Positions 8,850 to 17,444 of a stretch of 64,000 bases of DNA are shown here, one piece after another. A model generated the notes under the pieces. The model was not told the DNA's origin and did no database searches. It worked only from the letters and a program-made list of their open reading frames with translations. Source of the DNA: Paenibacillus sp. FSL K6-3182 (lineage in GTDB: Bacteria; Bacillota; Bacilli; Paenibacillales; Paenibacillaceae); assembly GCF_037976325.1 (NCBI RefSeq), contig NZ_CP150265.1:4397501-4461500 (forward strand), read 5' to 3'. A program made the translations under genes and the position numbers. How positions within the stretch are numbered: position 1 is the stretch's first letter; every line of letters begins with the position of its first letter.

Positions 8850-8902
8850 ATGGACAACCCTTTCCTCTTTCTGGGTAGTTTTCCATATTAAACGAATGTT
8901 AT

Positions 8903-9562
8903 TCAGCGATTGCGATATTCCAGCTGCTTCTCAAAGCAGTACCTGATAACCTTTTGCCGCTCTGAATCATTGATGCTCACATATTTAATCATAGCCTGCT
9001 TCCTTCCGGATTCAAGCTGGACAACTCGTACGACTTCCCCACGGAAAAAAGCATGTTCAATAGTCCCGTTCTTAAATGGAACTAGCAACCAGCACTCTAG
9101 TACTTGTTCAGGTGCGATCTGCCATTTTCCATCACAAATAAAGGAGATTCCGCCACCGCCAACATCATCGGTTTCACAGACAAACCGGATGTTGCTTGAC
9201 ATCTTAACTGCAATCTCGAGTTCAGCTGATACGCGCAAGAAGCTGCGTCTTTGAACTTTAGTAATGCGATCTAGTTCAGGCCTGCGAATTTTTATGAGTT
9301 TAACAACGCCATCCTCTTTGAATCCAAGGACATGTGAATCGAAATAATTTTTTATGCCATCCTCTGATACAAAATAAACAGAAAGCTCATCTCCTAAAAA
9401 AAGGCGCTTGTACCTTCCTGATTTCTCGCTGATTGGAACTTCTATTAGTAAGCCGTCCTCTTGCTCATCGGCAATACGGGACTTGTATTCAATCGCTGCT
9501 TCCTCTTCGTCTGACGATGCGATCTGATAGTAAAGCATTTGGTTCACTTTTGGCAACAAATT
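8903..9562 (-). CDS. ypfA: PilZ-domain flagellar brake protein (YpfA/MotI-like)
   Basis: A two-domain YcgR-like protein of 219 aa. An N-terminal PilZN-type barrel (about residues 1-95) precedes a C-terminal PilZ domain with the arginine motif RRSFLR at 104-109. The second c-di-GMP motif, normally (D/N)-x-S-x-x-G, reads DVGGGG at 132-137, so the serine is glycine. B. subtilis YpfA (MotI/DgrA) binds c-di-GMP and stops the flagellar motor. The start is a TTG (two adjacent TTG codons are possible) five bases after GGGGGAG; no flagellar genes are in the window. Confidence 0.82.
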   Translation of the reverse strand, partial: NLLPKVNQMLYYQIASSDEEEAAIEYKSRIADEQEDGLLIEVPISEKSGRYKRLFLGDELSVYFVSEDGIKNYFDSHVLGFKEDGVVKLIKIRRPELDRITKVQRRSFLRVSAELEIAVKMSSNIRFVCETDDVGGGGISFICDGKWQIAPEQVLECWLLVPFKNGTIEHAFFRGEVVRVVQLESGRKQAMIKYVSINDSERQKVIRYCFEKQLEYRNR

Positions 9563-9617
9563 GACTCCCCCCATTTACATGTCATTATAACACGTCGATT
9601 TGAGGGGAGCCATATCG

Positions 9618-10970
9618 TTATTTGTCAGAAGCTGCCTTAGAATCTGCGTGAGACATTTCCTCAATCGATTCTTCCGTTCCGGTTTCTGCATTGATATATA
9701 CGCGATAAATCGAACCGTTCATATTACCCGTATACTCATAGCAAAGAGCCTCTTTGCCTAAATCGTTGAAGATGATCGCCATTTGCTCTGTTTGCACCTT
9801 CATCTCCGGATTTAGCGCCTTCCTTGCCTCACCTTTTGTAATCGTTGGACTAGGTATCTTGCGAGTGTGATGTTGATACACATAATCATTAGCTTGCAAG
9901 CCTACGGTCTGCCCTTTATCAAGAGCAACCTTCAAGGTCAATTTATCAGGGTAAATAAGTACCCCGTTCTGCGTGCCTACATAAGTAAATGCACCTGTAT
10001 TTTCATACTTGTCGTAGCTAATAGCTTTCATATTCTTAAATCCGTGTTTCTTCAAGAAGGAATCAGCCGATGCTTTTGCCTCTTCAAAAGTCACTTTCGC
10101 TTCTCCAATATCACGAGAATTCAAAAAGTAGAGAAGCTGGCCGCCTTTTTCCGTAAAATCCATTTGAAGCGTACTGTCCTTACCTTCTTTCACCGTTGCT
10201 GAGAACGAAGCATATTCAGTTCCCTTCGCATTTTCAACAACACGGATGTCAGCATTAGGAACATCAGTAAACTTAGCCGCTTCTTTTTTAATTTCTTCAG
10301 CGGTCACCATGTTTCCGCCAAGCATTTTAATCGTACGCTTCTGATACATGCTGCTAACGGAAGGGCCCCAATTGATTTCTGGATATTCACTTACCTTCTT
10401 TTCTACCGATCTAAAGCCATCAATGATAATGTTGGGGTCACTTGCGTTTTTGGCAGCTGCGATTTCAGCGTCCATCCAGCGCAGACGGTTGTTCAACACA
10501 TCCTTCTGCATCTTTGACAAATCCTTCGATATTTCCTGTGAATTTGTATAGAGCGTCTTAAGCGTCTTGAATTCATCAGGCGAAAGCGGCTGCTTCGTCA
10601 AGTCGCGAACAGATGTCTTGTATGCAAAGTTTGCAATGCGCGACAGGAAGTCTTCTGCTTCATTGAAAGGAAGCATCGATACAGGAAGCTGGTTGATCTC
10701 ATTTTGCGCTTGGCTCGTTAAACGCCATACATTGACAAGCCCTTTGCGATGAAAGGCTTGTGAGGTGGAGTTAACAGCTAGCGTGTTGCCTAATTGCTGA
10801 TGCAGCTGCTCAACATGGTTAGTCAAATCGTGGAACGCTCGTTGATATTGATTTTCTGCCTTTATCAAAACTGCGTTTTTCTCTTGTTGCTCTTGATAAC
10901 CCCAGTAGGCAGCGCCGATAAACAGCACGGTCATAATGGGAAATAGAATTGAACTGAGTCGACGGTACAT
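9618..10970 (-). CDS. ypeB: Germination protein YpeB
   Basis: A 450-aa protein with an N-terminal membrane anchor (ILFPIMTVLFIGAAYWGY, about residues 8-25), a helical region and C-terminal PepSY-type repeats (for example KGEARKALNPEMKVQTEQMA). In Bacillus, YpeB localises and stabilises the cortex-lytic enzyme SleB in the spore and is normally encoded just after sleB. No sleB is present here; the neighbour is a small Cys-rich gene. The AAAGGAG ribosome site is enclosed in a long hairpin. Identity is well supported by length, domains and the prsW/ypfA context. Confidence 0.92.
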   Translation of the reverse strand: MYRRLSSILFPIMTVLFIGAAYWGYQEQQEKNAVLIKAENQYQRAFHDLTNHVEQLHQQLGNTLAVNSTSQAFHRKGLVNVWRLTSQAQNEINQLPVSMLPFNEAEDFLSRIANFAYKTSVRDLTKQPLSPDEFKTLKTLYTNSQEISKDLSKMQKDVLNNRLRWMDAEIAAAKNASDPNIIIDGFRSVEKKVSEYPEINWGPSVSSMYQKRTIKMLGGNMVTAEEIKKEAAKFTDVPNADIRVVENAKGTEYASFSATVKEGKDSTLQMDFTEKGGQLLYFLNSRDIGEAKVTFEEAKASADSFLKKHGFKNMKAISYDKYENTGAFTYVGTQNGVLIYPDKLTLKVALDKGQTVGLQANDYVYQHHTRKIPSPTITKGEARKALNPEMKVQTEQMAIIFNDLGKEALCYEYTGNMNGSIYRVYINAETGTEESIEEMSHADSKAASDK

Positions 10971-10976
10971 AATACA

Positions 10977-11032
10977 AAAGCTCCTTTCTTGTGCAAAACC
11001 TGGTTTTAGTTTGGTTTGCCCAAGGGAGCTTT
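10977..11032 (-). promoter_or_regulatory. Long hairpin enclosing the ypeB ribosome-binding site
   Basis: On the minus strand AAAGCTCC, then CTTG and GCAAACC pair with GGTTTTGC, CAAG and GGAGCTTT, giving about 19 pairs interrupted by small bulges. The 3' arm contains AAAGGAGC, the ypeB ribosome site. It could hold ypeB translation down, or act as a weak attenuator since four T follow. Confidence 0.55.
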
Positions 11033-11073
11033 ATGCATCCATCTATTTATTTGTCATTGCTGCATGTATTTCC

Positions 11074-11235
11074 CTAAAATACGCTATGCTCTTCAATTTC
11101 CAGATCATTTGCATTGTTGCAAATGCATTGCTTAAAGCCAGTATCAATCGAATCTTTTTCTCTTCGTCCGCGAAGCACAAATTTTTCTCCGCATAGATTG
11201 CATCTAATCGTTACCTTTATTCTTGCAGCCTCCAT
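11074..11235 (-). CDS. Small Cys-rich protein between prsW and ypeB
   Basis: A 53-residue soluble protein starting MEAARIKVTIRCNLCGEKF. It has a CNLC pair at residues 12-15 and a CIC pair at about 37-39, a spacing compatible with zinc binding. The ATG follows GAGGAGGG by five bases, one of the strongest ribosome sites in the region. It occupies the place where sleB stands in Bacillus. I do not recognise a named family. Codon use resembles its neighbours, and it is likely a real, lineage-specific gene. Confidence 0.7.
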   Translation of the reverse strand: MEAARIKVTIRCNLCGEKFVLRGRREKDSIDTGFKQCICNNANDLEIEEHSVF

Positions 11236-11309
11236 AAGACCCTCCTCAGCCATTATTCGAACGCCATCATTTCAGGCATTACAATATAATGTAAGTATGG
11301 ACGGATCGA

Positions 11310-12005
11310 CTACAGTTTAATCTCATCTTCACGGACCATAAATCGAAAGGGCGACCGTGCATTCGCATGACTCATTTTGCGCAAGCCCCATATCCAAAGC
11401 ACGATCATAAACGGAATAATAAAATACATCCAATTTGTGCGCAACGTAATCATGATCCAATCGTAAGTACCATGTAGAAGCACTGGCAGCAAAAGTGAAA
11501 TGCCTAAGAAATAGACGGTTTTGTTTTTTGGAGCAAACTTCGCTTTCCCTAAATAGTAGCCCATCATTATACCGAACAAGGCATGGCCAGAAACGGGAAG
11601 CAGCGCCCTCACAAGAAGCGTGCCGAACGTAGCAGGCGAGTAAATGGCATACAAAACATTTTCTAAGGTTGCGAAGCCAAGCGAAATGGCTGATGCATAA
11701 ACGATTCCGTCATAAGGCTCGTCAAATTCGGTATGGTTGTATATGACATGATACAGTACGAACCATTTTACGAACTCTTCTACGCCTGCGGATTCTCCAA
11801 AGGCAAATATGAGCGAGTGATCGCCAAGCCAAAGCTGAAGTCCCCGCTGAATAACCATGATCGGTACAACGACAAGAATGCCTAGCACAAACATTCTTGC
11901 TACCATGTGGATAGGCTCCGCTTCATAACGATCTCTCAAATATAAATAAGTAAGCAGCGAAACGCCTGGCGCAACAGCCGCAGTCAAAACGGAAAACAAC
12001 AGCAT
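11310..12005 (-). CDS. prsW: Intramembrane metalloprotease PrsW
   Basis: Site-1 protease of anti-sigma factors (RsiW in B. subtilis). The 231-aa protein has about eight membrane helices and the conserved PrsW motifs GVEEFVKW (EExxK, about residues 74-81), SGHALFGIMMGYY and HGTYDW. The ATG follows GTAGGGGAAG. Its location between gudB and ypeB matches the B. subtilis chromosome. The substrate cannot be told from this window, as no sigma/anti-sigma ECF pair is present. Confidence 0.9.
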   Translation of the reverse strand: MLLFSVLTAAVAPGVSLLTYLYLRDRYEAEPIHMVARMFVLGILVVVPIMVIQRGLQLWLGDHSLIFAFGESAGVEEFVKWFVLYHVIYNHTEFDEPYDGIVYASAISLGFATLENVLYAIYSPATFGTLLVRALLPVSGHALFGIMMGYYLGKAKFAPKNKTVYFLGISLLLPVLLHGTYDWIMITLRTNWMYFIIPFMIVLWIWGLRKMSHANARSPFRFMVREDEIKL

Positions 12006-12020
12006 TCTTCCCCTACTTTC

Positions 12021-13271
12021 TTACACCCAGCCACGATAGCGTACAGCTTCAGCCATTTTGCGTACACCGGCCATATAAGCAGCAAGACGCATATCGACCT
12101 TACGGGTGCGGTGTATTTCATACACTTGGTTGAAGCCCCTTATCATCATAAGCTTCAGCTTATCATCCACTTCTTGTTCATCCCAATAATAGCCTTGATT
12201 ATTTTGCACCCATTCAAAATAGGACACGATGACGCCACCGCTGCTCGCGAGCACATCCGGAATAAGCAAAATGCCTTTGTCCGACAGGATTCGCGTAGCT
12301 TCCAGCGTCGTTGGGCCATTCGCTGCTTCTACTACGATGGTTGCTTTAATGAGATGGGCATTTTGTTCCGTTATTTGATTCTCGATTGCCGCAGGCACAA
12401 GCACATCACAATCGAGCTCGAGCAGCTCAGCATTCGTTATTGTGTTCGTAAACAAGTTCGTTACATTGCCAAAGGAATCTCGACGATCGAGCAAATATTC
12501 TATATCGAGTCCTTCTTTATTATACAACGCCGCGTTCACATCGGAAATACCAATCACGCGCGCACCGGCCTCATGCATGAATTTGGCAAGATAACTTCCA
12601 GCATTACCAAAGCCTTGAATGACGATTCGCGCATCTTTAATGTCTATATTTTTCATGTTCAAAGCCTCATGGATCATCATAACGACCCCTCTGGCTGTAG
12701 CTGTCTCTCTTCCTTTGGATCCGCCAAGCACAAGCGGCTTCCCTGTTATAAAGCCTGGAGAATCAAATTCACGAATGCGGCTATACTCGTCCATCATCCA
12801 AGCCATAATCTGTGAATTAGTCATCACATCAGGCGCAGGAATATCTTTGCTTGGTCCTACGATTTGGCTGATGGCCCGCACATACCCTCGGCTTAAATTC
12901 TCAATTTCTCGGAAAGACATCGTTCTTGGATCGCAAATAACGCCGCCTTTACCACCGCCATAGGGCAGATCAGCAATTCCACATTTTAGACTCATCCAAA
13001 TGGACAAAGCCTTAACCTCGTTTTCAGTGACGGCTGGATGAAAACGCACACCGCCTTTTGTAGGTCCTACCGCATCATTATGCTGTGCTCGATAACCCGT
13101 AAACACTTTTGTTTTGCCATCATCCATCCGAACTGGAATACGGACGGTCAGAAGCCTCATGGGCTCCTTCAATAAATCAATCATATCCTGATCATAGCCA
13201 AGCCTGCGCAGCGCTTCTTCAATAACAATCTGAGTAGAATGCAACACATCGTTTGCTTCTTTATCACTCAT
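12021..13271 (-). CDS. gudB: NAD-dependent glutamate dehydrogenase
   Basis: Converts glutamate to 2-oxoglutarate and ammonia. The 416-aa protein shows the substrate loop GPTKGGVRFHP, the catalytic lysine segment MSLKCGIADLPYGGGKGGV and the Rossmann motif VIQGFGNAGSYLAKF. The ATG MSDKEAND is chosen because AAAGGCGG lies eight bases upstream; a GTG three codons earlier is too close to that site. The downstream neighbour prsW is in the same order as in B. subtilis, supporting gudB over rocG, although sequence alone does not separate them. Confidence 0.9.
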   Translation of the reverse strand: MSDKEANDVLHSTQIVIEEALRRLGYDQDMIDLLKEPMRLLTVRIPVRMDDGKTKVFTGYRAQHNDAVGPTKGGVRFHPAVTENEVKALSIWMSLKCGIADLPYGGGKGGVICDPRTMSFREIENLSRGYVRAISQIVGPSKDIPAPDVMTNSQIMAWMMDEYSRIREFDSPGFITGKPLVLGGSKGRETATARGVVMMIHEALNMKNIDIKDARIVIQGFGNAGSYLAKFMHEAGARVIGISDVNAALYNKEGLDIEYLLDRRDSFGNVTNLFTNTITNAELLELDCDVLVPAAIENQITEQNAHLIKATIVVEAANGPTTLEATRILSDKGILLIPDVLASSGGVIVSYFEWVQNNQGYYWDEQEVDDKLKLMMIRGFNQVYEIHRTRKVDMRLAAYMAGVRKMAEAVRYRGWV

Positions 13272-13350
13272 TCCATTCACCGCCTTTGTCTATATCTAAT
13301 ATGAGCGCCTTTTCCTTCGTATATTCCATTATTATGACATGCTACATGCA

Positions 13351-13391
13351 AGAAGAGCATCGTACAGACAAAATCAGCCTGCAGATGCTCT
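13351..13391 (-). terminator. Terminator-like hairpin after the MecA paralogue
   Basis: AGAGCATC pairs with GATGCTCT, extended inward by TGCAG/CTGTA with one bulge. The downstream sequence TCTTGC is only weakly T-rich, so efficiency may be low. It separates the mecA-like gene from gudB. Confidence 0.55.
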
Positions 13392-13407
13392 ATCCGTGTA
13401 CATTTGA

Positions 13408-14022
13408 TTAAAAACTAAAATGATTACATATTTCCCTTACCGCTGTTTCGGGTATAATCACTTTTCCGTACTCTTCCAGCATGGCATAGGTTACCGATGT
13501 TGCTTCACCATACTCAGCGAGCAATGCAATAACAGCGTTATGCCTGGAAGCCTCGATAAGAGCAGGTTCCAGCGCTAATATATATTTGCCATGATAGGAG
13601 TACAATCGTCCGTCTTCCGTAAGCGTAGAGCTTAGCAATTGCTTGCAAACCGATATAACATCCTCAAAATCGCGGAAAGAGTACATCACAATATCGCTTT
13701 GCTCAAGCGTCACTTCCATCTCGTATATTTCGTCTTCCGTGTCGTCATCTTCAGTTGGCCTATCGCCTGCATGACTGTTCATTTTGCCACGGGTGACAAT
13801 CACTACCATACCTTGAGCGGGGAGGGCAAACACTTCGACCGCTAATGGGCCGCTGGCATCGAATCCAAGTTCACTATATGCTTGATCCATCATTTCACTG
13901 AATAGTTCGTGTACTTTTGGAATTTCGCGCCACATGTCGTCCTTCTGGATCCCCCGTTCCAGCAGGTCGTCGAACGTCAGGAAAATTCGAATCTTATCCT
14001 GGCTCAGTCGTTCGATTTTCAT
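13408..14022 (-). CDS. mecB: MecA/YpbH adaptor protein
   Basis: Adaptor that delivers substrates such as ComK to the ClpC-ClpP protease. The 204-aa protein has the N-terminal substrate-binding domain MKIERLSQDKIRIFLTFDDL, an acidic linker (PTEDDDTEDEIYEME, about residues 90-104) and a C-terminal ClpC-binding region. The location beside gudB matches B. subtilis ypbH (mecB), a MecA paralogue; B. subtilis mecA is elsewhere. The ATG follows GAGGAGG. Whether this genome also has mecA is unknown. Confidence 0.88.
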   Translation of the reverse strand: MKIERLSQDKIRIFLTFDDLLERGIQKDDMWREIPKVHELFSEMMDQAYSELGFDASGPLAVEVFALPAQGMVVIVTRGKMNSHAGDRPTEDDDTEDEIYEMEVTLEQSDIVMYSFRDFEDVISVCKQLLSSTLTEDGRLYSYHGKYILALEPALIEASRHNAVIALLAEYGEATSVTYAMLEEYGKVIIPETAVREICNHFSF

Positions 14023-14152
14023 GACAGGATCCTCCTCTGCAGCATCTGTTGTAATAGCGTATGAATTTCTAAGTAAGATGTGATCAAATTGACCAAATCA
14101 TGCTATGTAACTACTTTATCATGTCTTTTCACTGATTGCACTAATAATGAAC

Positions 14153-14207
14153 GAAAAAAAGAATCGTTTGATCGCATCGCATTTCTGCTTTGCGTCCCTA
14201 CGATTCT
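14153..14207 (-). terminator. Intrinsic terminator after the 107-aa hypothetical gene
   Basis: AGAATCG pairs with CGATTCT across a 37-base interior that itself can form a short GCA/TGC stem; seven T follow on the minus strand. It lies just after the small hypothetical gene. Confidence 0.6.
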
Positions 14208-14225
14208 GCATGCTTGCTGCTTTAC

Positions 14226-14549
14226 TTAGTGGGAAAAGGCTGACGATTCCGCTTTGATCTTGTCCGCTTCCTTCTTCAATGAGGGATCGCTGTTTACGAT
14301 AGCCTCAATTTGTCCCCAAGCGGCTTCGGATTTTACGGCGGTATCGTCTGAATGCTTTGGGGAAAGCGCAGACGCATTTTCCTTCACAGATTTACTCATC
14401 ATTTTCGCAACAGAATTGCGTGCAACATTGGAACAAACGTCAGAAAACGCATGTGCTGCCCATGATACTGCTCCAGGCTTTCTGCGCGAGAGATATACCG
14501 TTGCTGCTGCGCCAATTATTCCACCGACTAAAAAGCCACTTAACCTCAT
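14226..14549 (-). CDS. Small membrane-anchored hypothetical protein
   Basis: A 107-residue protein with one N-terminal membrane segment rich in glycine (LSGFLVGGIIGAAATVYL, about residues 3-20), followed by SRRKPG and a charged helical domain (ENASALSPKHSDD, KKEADKIKAESS). The layout resembles YtxH-like small envelope proteins, but I do not assign a family. The ATG MRLSGF is preferred over a GTG four codons upstream because AGGAAAGAGG is placed correctly for it. It is divergent from the downstream deacetylase gene. Confidence 0.7.
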   Translation of the reverse strand: MRLSGFLVGGIIGAAATVYLSRRKPGAVSWAAHAFSDVCSNVARNSVAKMMSKSVKENASALSPKHSDDTAVKSEAAWGQIEAIVNSDPSLKKEADKIKAESSAFSH

Positions 14550-14726
14550 GATCTCGAACACCTCTTTCCTAATTCATCTTGCGTATTCAGTTGTTAGTTT
14601 GACCGACAAGCAGAAGCGCCATTCCATATAAAATAAGGAAATCATCCTTATCCTTCGATTAGGCAAATATGATACAATGATGTCGTTTCAGCAGCATTTA
14701 CATCAAAATTATGGAGGGCAAGCATC

Positions 14727-15584
14727 ATGAAGCGTAACCTGCCTATAATCATTCTGCTTCTCGGGTCGCTTCTAACGGCCTGCAGTGCGCAGCAGCAAAA
14801 CGAGAGCCTGCAGTCTTCAACTGAAGCCACTGAGACAGCAGCCGTACCCGAGACTTCACAAAGCTCAAACAATGCAATAAACGATGAGACAGTCGTAACG
14901 AGTGAGGAACCTACACCAACCGCTTCGAGTGAGCAGGAAACCAGCATAACAGCACTATATCGAATGAGCGAAGCCTATCGCTTCGTACCGATTGAGGAGA
15001 GTACATCAAGCAAGGTTGTTTTGCTTACTTTCGATGATGGGCCAAAAGATGAAACCGTCTTAACCAGCATGCTCGATACTCTTGATAAACATAAGGCTAA
15101 AGCGATTTTTTTCGTAAATGGTTATCGGGTGAAAAAAAATCCCAATTTGTTGAAGCTCATTGATGAACGCGGACAAACAATCGGCAACCACTCTTGGGAT
15201 CATAACGATTTGAAAAAAGAAGCTAAAGAAGTCGTTGAACAGCAAATCGGCGATGTTCAAACAGATGTCGAAGCTTTAATAGATAAAAAACCATTGTTTT
15301 TCCGCCCTCCGTACGGATCTGGCGGTGATACGGTCAAGGAAATTGCAAAAAACCACGGCATGCTTTACATGACGTGGTCAAATGGTTCCCTTGATTGGGA
15401 TAAAACAGCCAAAAACAAGCCTGAGGTTGTCATTAAAAATGTGCTGGAGCAGCTGCATCCCGGCGCCAACATACTTATGCATGAGCTTCAATGGACTGCC
15501 GATGCTCTTGATGAGTTGCTCACCTCACTTGAAAACAAAGGCTACGGATTCATCGATCCAGCCACCATTGAGGTCACTCGCTAA
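14727..15584 (+). CDS. Polysaccharide deacetylase lipoprotein (NodB domain)
   Basis: Predicted extracellular lipoprotein: signal peptide with lipobox LLTAC (Cys at residue 19), then a Ser/Thr/Glu-rich linker to about residue 80. The NodB domain (about 95-280) has TFDDGP at 101-106 with the catalytic and metal aspartates, the metal histidines in NHSWDH, and RPPYG. Such enzymes remove acetyl groups from peptidoglycan or chitin-like sugars; the substrate here is unknown. The ribosome site GGAGGG is eight bases before the ATG. It overlaps the tail of the opposing small membrane gene by 11 bases. Confidence 0.9.
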   Translation: MKRNLPIIILLLGSLLTACSAQQQNESLQSSTEATETAAVPETSQSSNNAINDETVVTSEEPTPTASSEQETSITALYRMSEAYRFVPIEESTSSKVVLLTFDDGPKDETVLTSMLDTLDKHKAKAIFFVNGYRVKKNPNLLKLIDERGQTIGNHSWDHNDLKKEAKEVVEQQIGDVQTDVEALIDKKPLFFRPPYGSGGDTVKEIAKNHGMLYMTWSNGSLDWDKTAKNKPEVVIKNVLEQLHPGANILMHELQWTADALDELLTSLENKGYGFIDPATIEVTR

Positions 15585-15807
15585 ATTTTAAGCCATACCA
15601 AAAAAGTCCACCAACTAAACTTACAAACAACAGGAACAATAAATTATAATAAAACTTTGTAACCTTATTCATTTGTGTAGGATGTTTCTTTCGCCGAGGC
15701 GGCAGAGCTTCTCCCTGATTGGAATCCGTTCCGATGATGGACGGCTCTGCCGTCTCTTCATGCTGTGCTGAAGCTCTCGAATTTCCAAACTTTTCTTTCC
15801 TGCTCAT
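15574..15807 (-). CDS. Small single-span membrane protein
   Basis: A 77-residue protein with a polar, probably disordered N-terminus (MSRKEKFGNSRASAQHEET), a basic patch PPRRKKH and one C-terminal helix (NLLFLLFVSLVGGLFWYG). The start is the ATG inside ATGA shared with the upstream CPBP protease gene's stop, with a near-perfect GGAGGGAG site before it. It therefore looks translationally coupled to that gene. No family is recognised. It may be a partner of the CPBP protein. Confidence 0.7.
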   Translation of the reverse strand: MSRKEKFGNSRASAQHEETAEPSIIGTDSNQGEALPPRRKKHPTQMNKVTKFYYNLLFLLFVSLVGGLFWYGLKFSE

Positions 15808-16424
15808 GACTCCCTCCTGAATCTTATAATTAAACCCATGATGAAATCGATCAAAAAGTGTGCAATAATTGGTGCCCAAATCGTACCTGATTCCATATAA
15901 ATCCAGCCTAAGCCATAGCTAATCGAAAATACGAGTCCGGTGGGAATCCAATGTTTTAAATACCTTACATGAATAGTAGCAAAAATTATGCTTGTCCAAT
16001 AGGGACCTATGGCATGCTGAATCGCCCCGCGAAAGAGCAATTCCTCACAAATAGCCACAACTAAGGAAATAACTGCAATATGCCAAACCTTCCGCGTCCG
16101 AAAAATACGATCATTTACTCCGCCATCATCGCTTGCTTCTTCTGGAACAAAGCGCGAAATAAGCAGGTCAACTATGATAACTGCTGCTGCTAAGCCTGCA
16201 CCCCAATAAACAAAAGCAAGCTCCTTTGGAGGCGTAAATAAAGCAATCACATTTTGATGCTGAAATAAAACCCATATTAAACCGATAATAAAAGTAAATG
16301 CTTGCGTAGCATATAAATTGATTAACAGCATGCGGTCATCTAGCTCATCAACGGACACCTTTCGAATGCGAATATTGCGAATATCAAATTTCTTCATAGC
16401 TTCCCGCCTGTCTGGAACGTTCAT
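15804..16424 (-). CDS. CPBP-family intramembrane glutamic protease
   Basis: A 206-aa polytopic membrane protein (about six helices) of the CAAX/bacteriocin-processing Abi family. The catalytic motif EELLFRG is at about residues 127-133, followed by FATIHVRYLK and the third motif AHFLIDFIMG. Members act as intramembrane proteases or in bacteriocin self-immunity; the substrate is unknown. The N-terminal 25 residues are charged and cytoplasmic. The start is uncertain: an ATG nine codons downstream has a slightly better upstream purine run (GGCGGGAAG). Confidence 0.85.
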   Translation of the reverse strand: MNVPDRREAMKKFDIRNIRIRKVSVDELDDRMLLINLYATQAFTFIIGLIWVLFQHQNVIALFTPPKELAFVYWGAGLAAAVIIVDLLISRFVPEEASDDGGVNDRIFRTRKVWHIAVISLVVAICEELLFRGAIQHAIGPYWTSIIFATIHVRYLKHWIPTGLVFSISYGLGWIYMESGTIWAPIIAHFLIDFIMGLIIRFRRES

Positions 16425-16508
16425 ATTTTCTTTTTCGACCTTTTCACCTATACTGGTAGAACAAATCGACAGAATTATTTTTTTACATAGAAGGAGATAG
16501 AGATAGAG

Positions 16509-17429
16509 ATGGAAAAAAAATTAACGACAACCGCAATGTTATTCAGTGTTGGATTTGTATTTCTACTTATTTGTACAGTTGGAGCCTTTTTCTATGGCAT
16601 TCAAATTGGCACTGAAAAGACTAAAGCCCGCTATGTGAATGAAGCAGATGACGCAAAAACAACAACCGCTTCAGCAACCCCTTACCAGCAACAAGACTTG
16701 GTATCGTTCTATCATACTGTATTTCTGCCTTATCGTGAATTTCAAAACGAATGGTTCGCAGCTATGAACAAATTATCGCAAGGAAAGTCATTTGAAGCAA
16801 CTTCTATGTTTAAAGATTTGGCAAGACTTGCTAGTACCAAAGCAGATGAAGCAAGCTCGATTGATATGCAAAAATCTCCACTGCTCGGAGAAGCTCAGGT
16901 TAGTTACATACGAAGTCTTAAACTATTTAATGAAGCTGCTGTCAACGCAGCGGCTAGTGCAAAGAAATTATCCTTTAATGAATTGATGAAAAATGTCGAA
17001 CAAGATAAAACCTATCTCTCTGCCGCTCAATTTGCACTAAACGCTCAGCAGCAATATTACTCCGCTATGCTGAAATGGTCAGCAACGGTAGATCTTGATA
17101 TTCCTTCAGAATACAAGGCTCCAGCTCTGCTGGAACTGTCAGCATGGAAAAACTTTAACATTACAATAAAAAACAAAGTAATGGCTGATCAGTTAATGAC
17201 TCGCAAAAAACTTACTGCCTATTATCCGCAGGATTTAACAAGTCGAGTAGATGAGCTTGTCCAATCTGGACAAGCAACTAAGTTAAAATTGCATTCCGTA
17301 TCTGCTGTTGTTGATTTGTTGATTAATACGGAAGCCGTTCGTTCAGGTGACTTCAATGAGAGCAAATCAAGACTTTATCAACAGGCACTTCTACCGCAGC
17401 TGCCTTTTTTCTACCCTGAAACAAATTAA
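16509..17429 (+). CDS. Membrane-anchored helical hypothetical protein
   Basis: A 306-aa protein with an N-terminal uncleaved anchor (MLFSVGFVFLLICTVGAFFYG, about residues 10-30) and a long, mostly helical extracytoplasmic domain rich in Ala, Lys and Gln. There are no cysteines outside the anchor and no enzyme motif. The start follows AAGGAG with a GATAGAGATAGAG spacer. No family is recognised, but codon use and the strong ribosome site indicate a real gene. It is divergent from the CPBP gene. Confidence 0.75.
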   Translation: MEKKLTTTAMLFSVGFVFLLICTVGAFFYGIQIGTEKTKARYVNEADDAKTTTASATPYQQQDLVSFYHTVFLPYREFQNEWFAAMNKLSQGKSFEATSMFKDLARLASTKADEASSIDMQKSPLLGEAQVSYIRSLKLFNEAAVNAAASAKKLSFNELMKNVEQDKTYLSAAQFALNAQQQYYSAMLKWSATVDLDIPSEYKAPALLELSAWKNFNITIKNKVMADQLMTRKKLTAYYPQDLTSRVDELVQSGQATKLKLHSVSAVVDLLINTEAVRSGDFNESKSRLYQQALLPQLPFFYPETN

Positions 17430-17444
17430 ATTCCAATTCCTTTG

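Noticed and set aside
9618..12005. A degraded sleB between prsW and ypeB
   Set aside because: No peptidoglycan-binding or cell-wall hydrolase motif in any frame of the 340-base gap; only the small Cys-rich gene and a hairpin are present.
12111..12815. Plus-strand frame of 234 codons opposite gudB
   Set aside because: Exact antisense shadow of a clearly conserved glutamate dehydrogenase, with no ribosome site and implausible composition.
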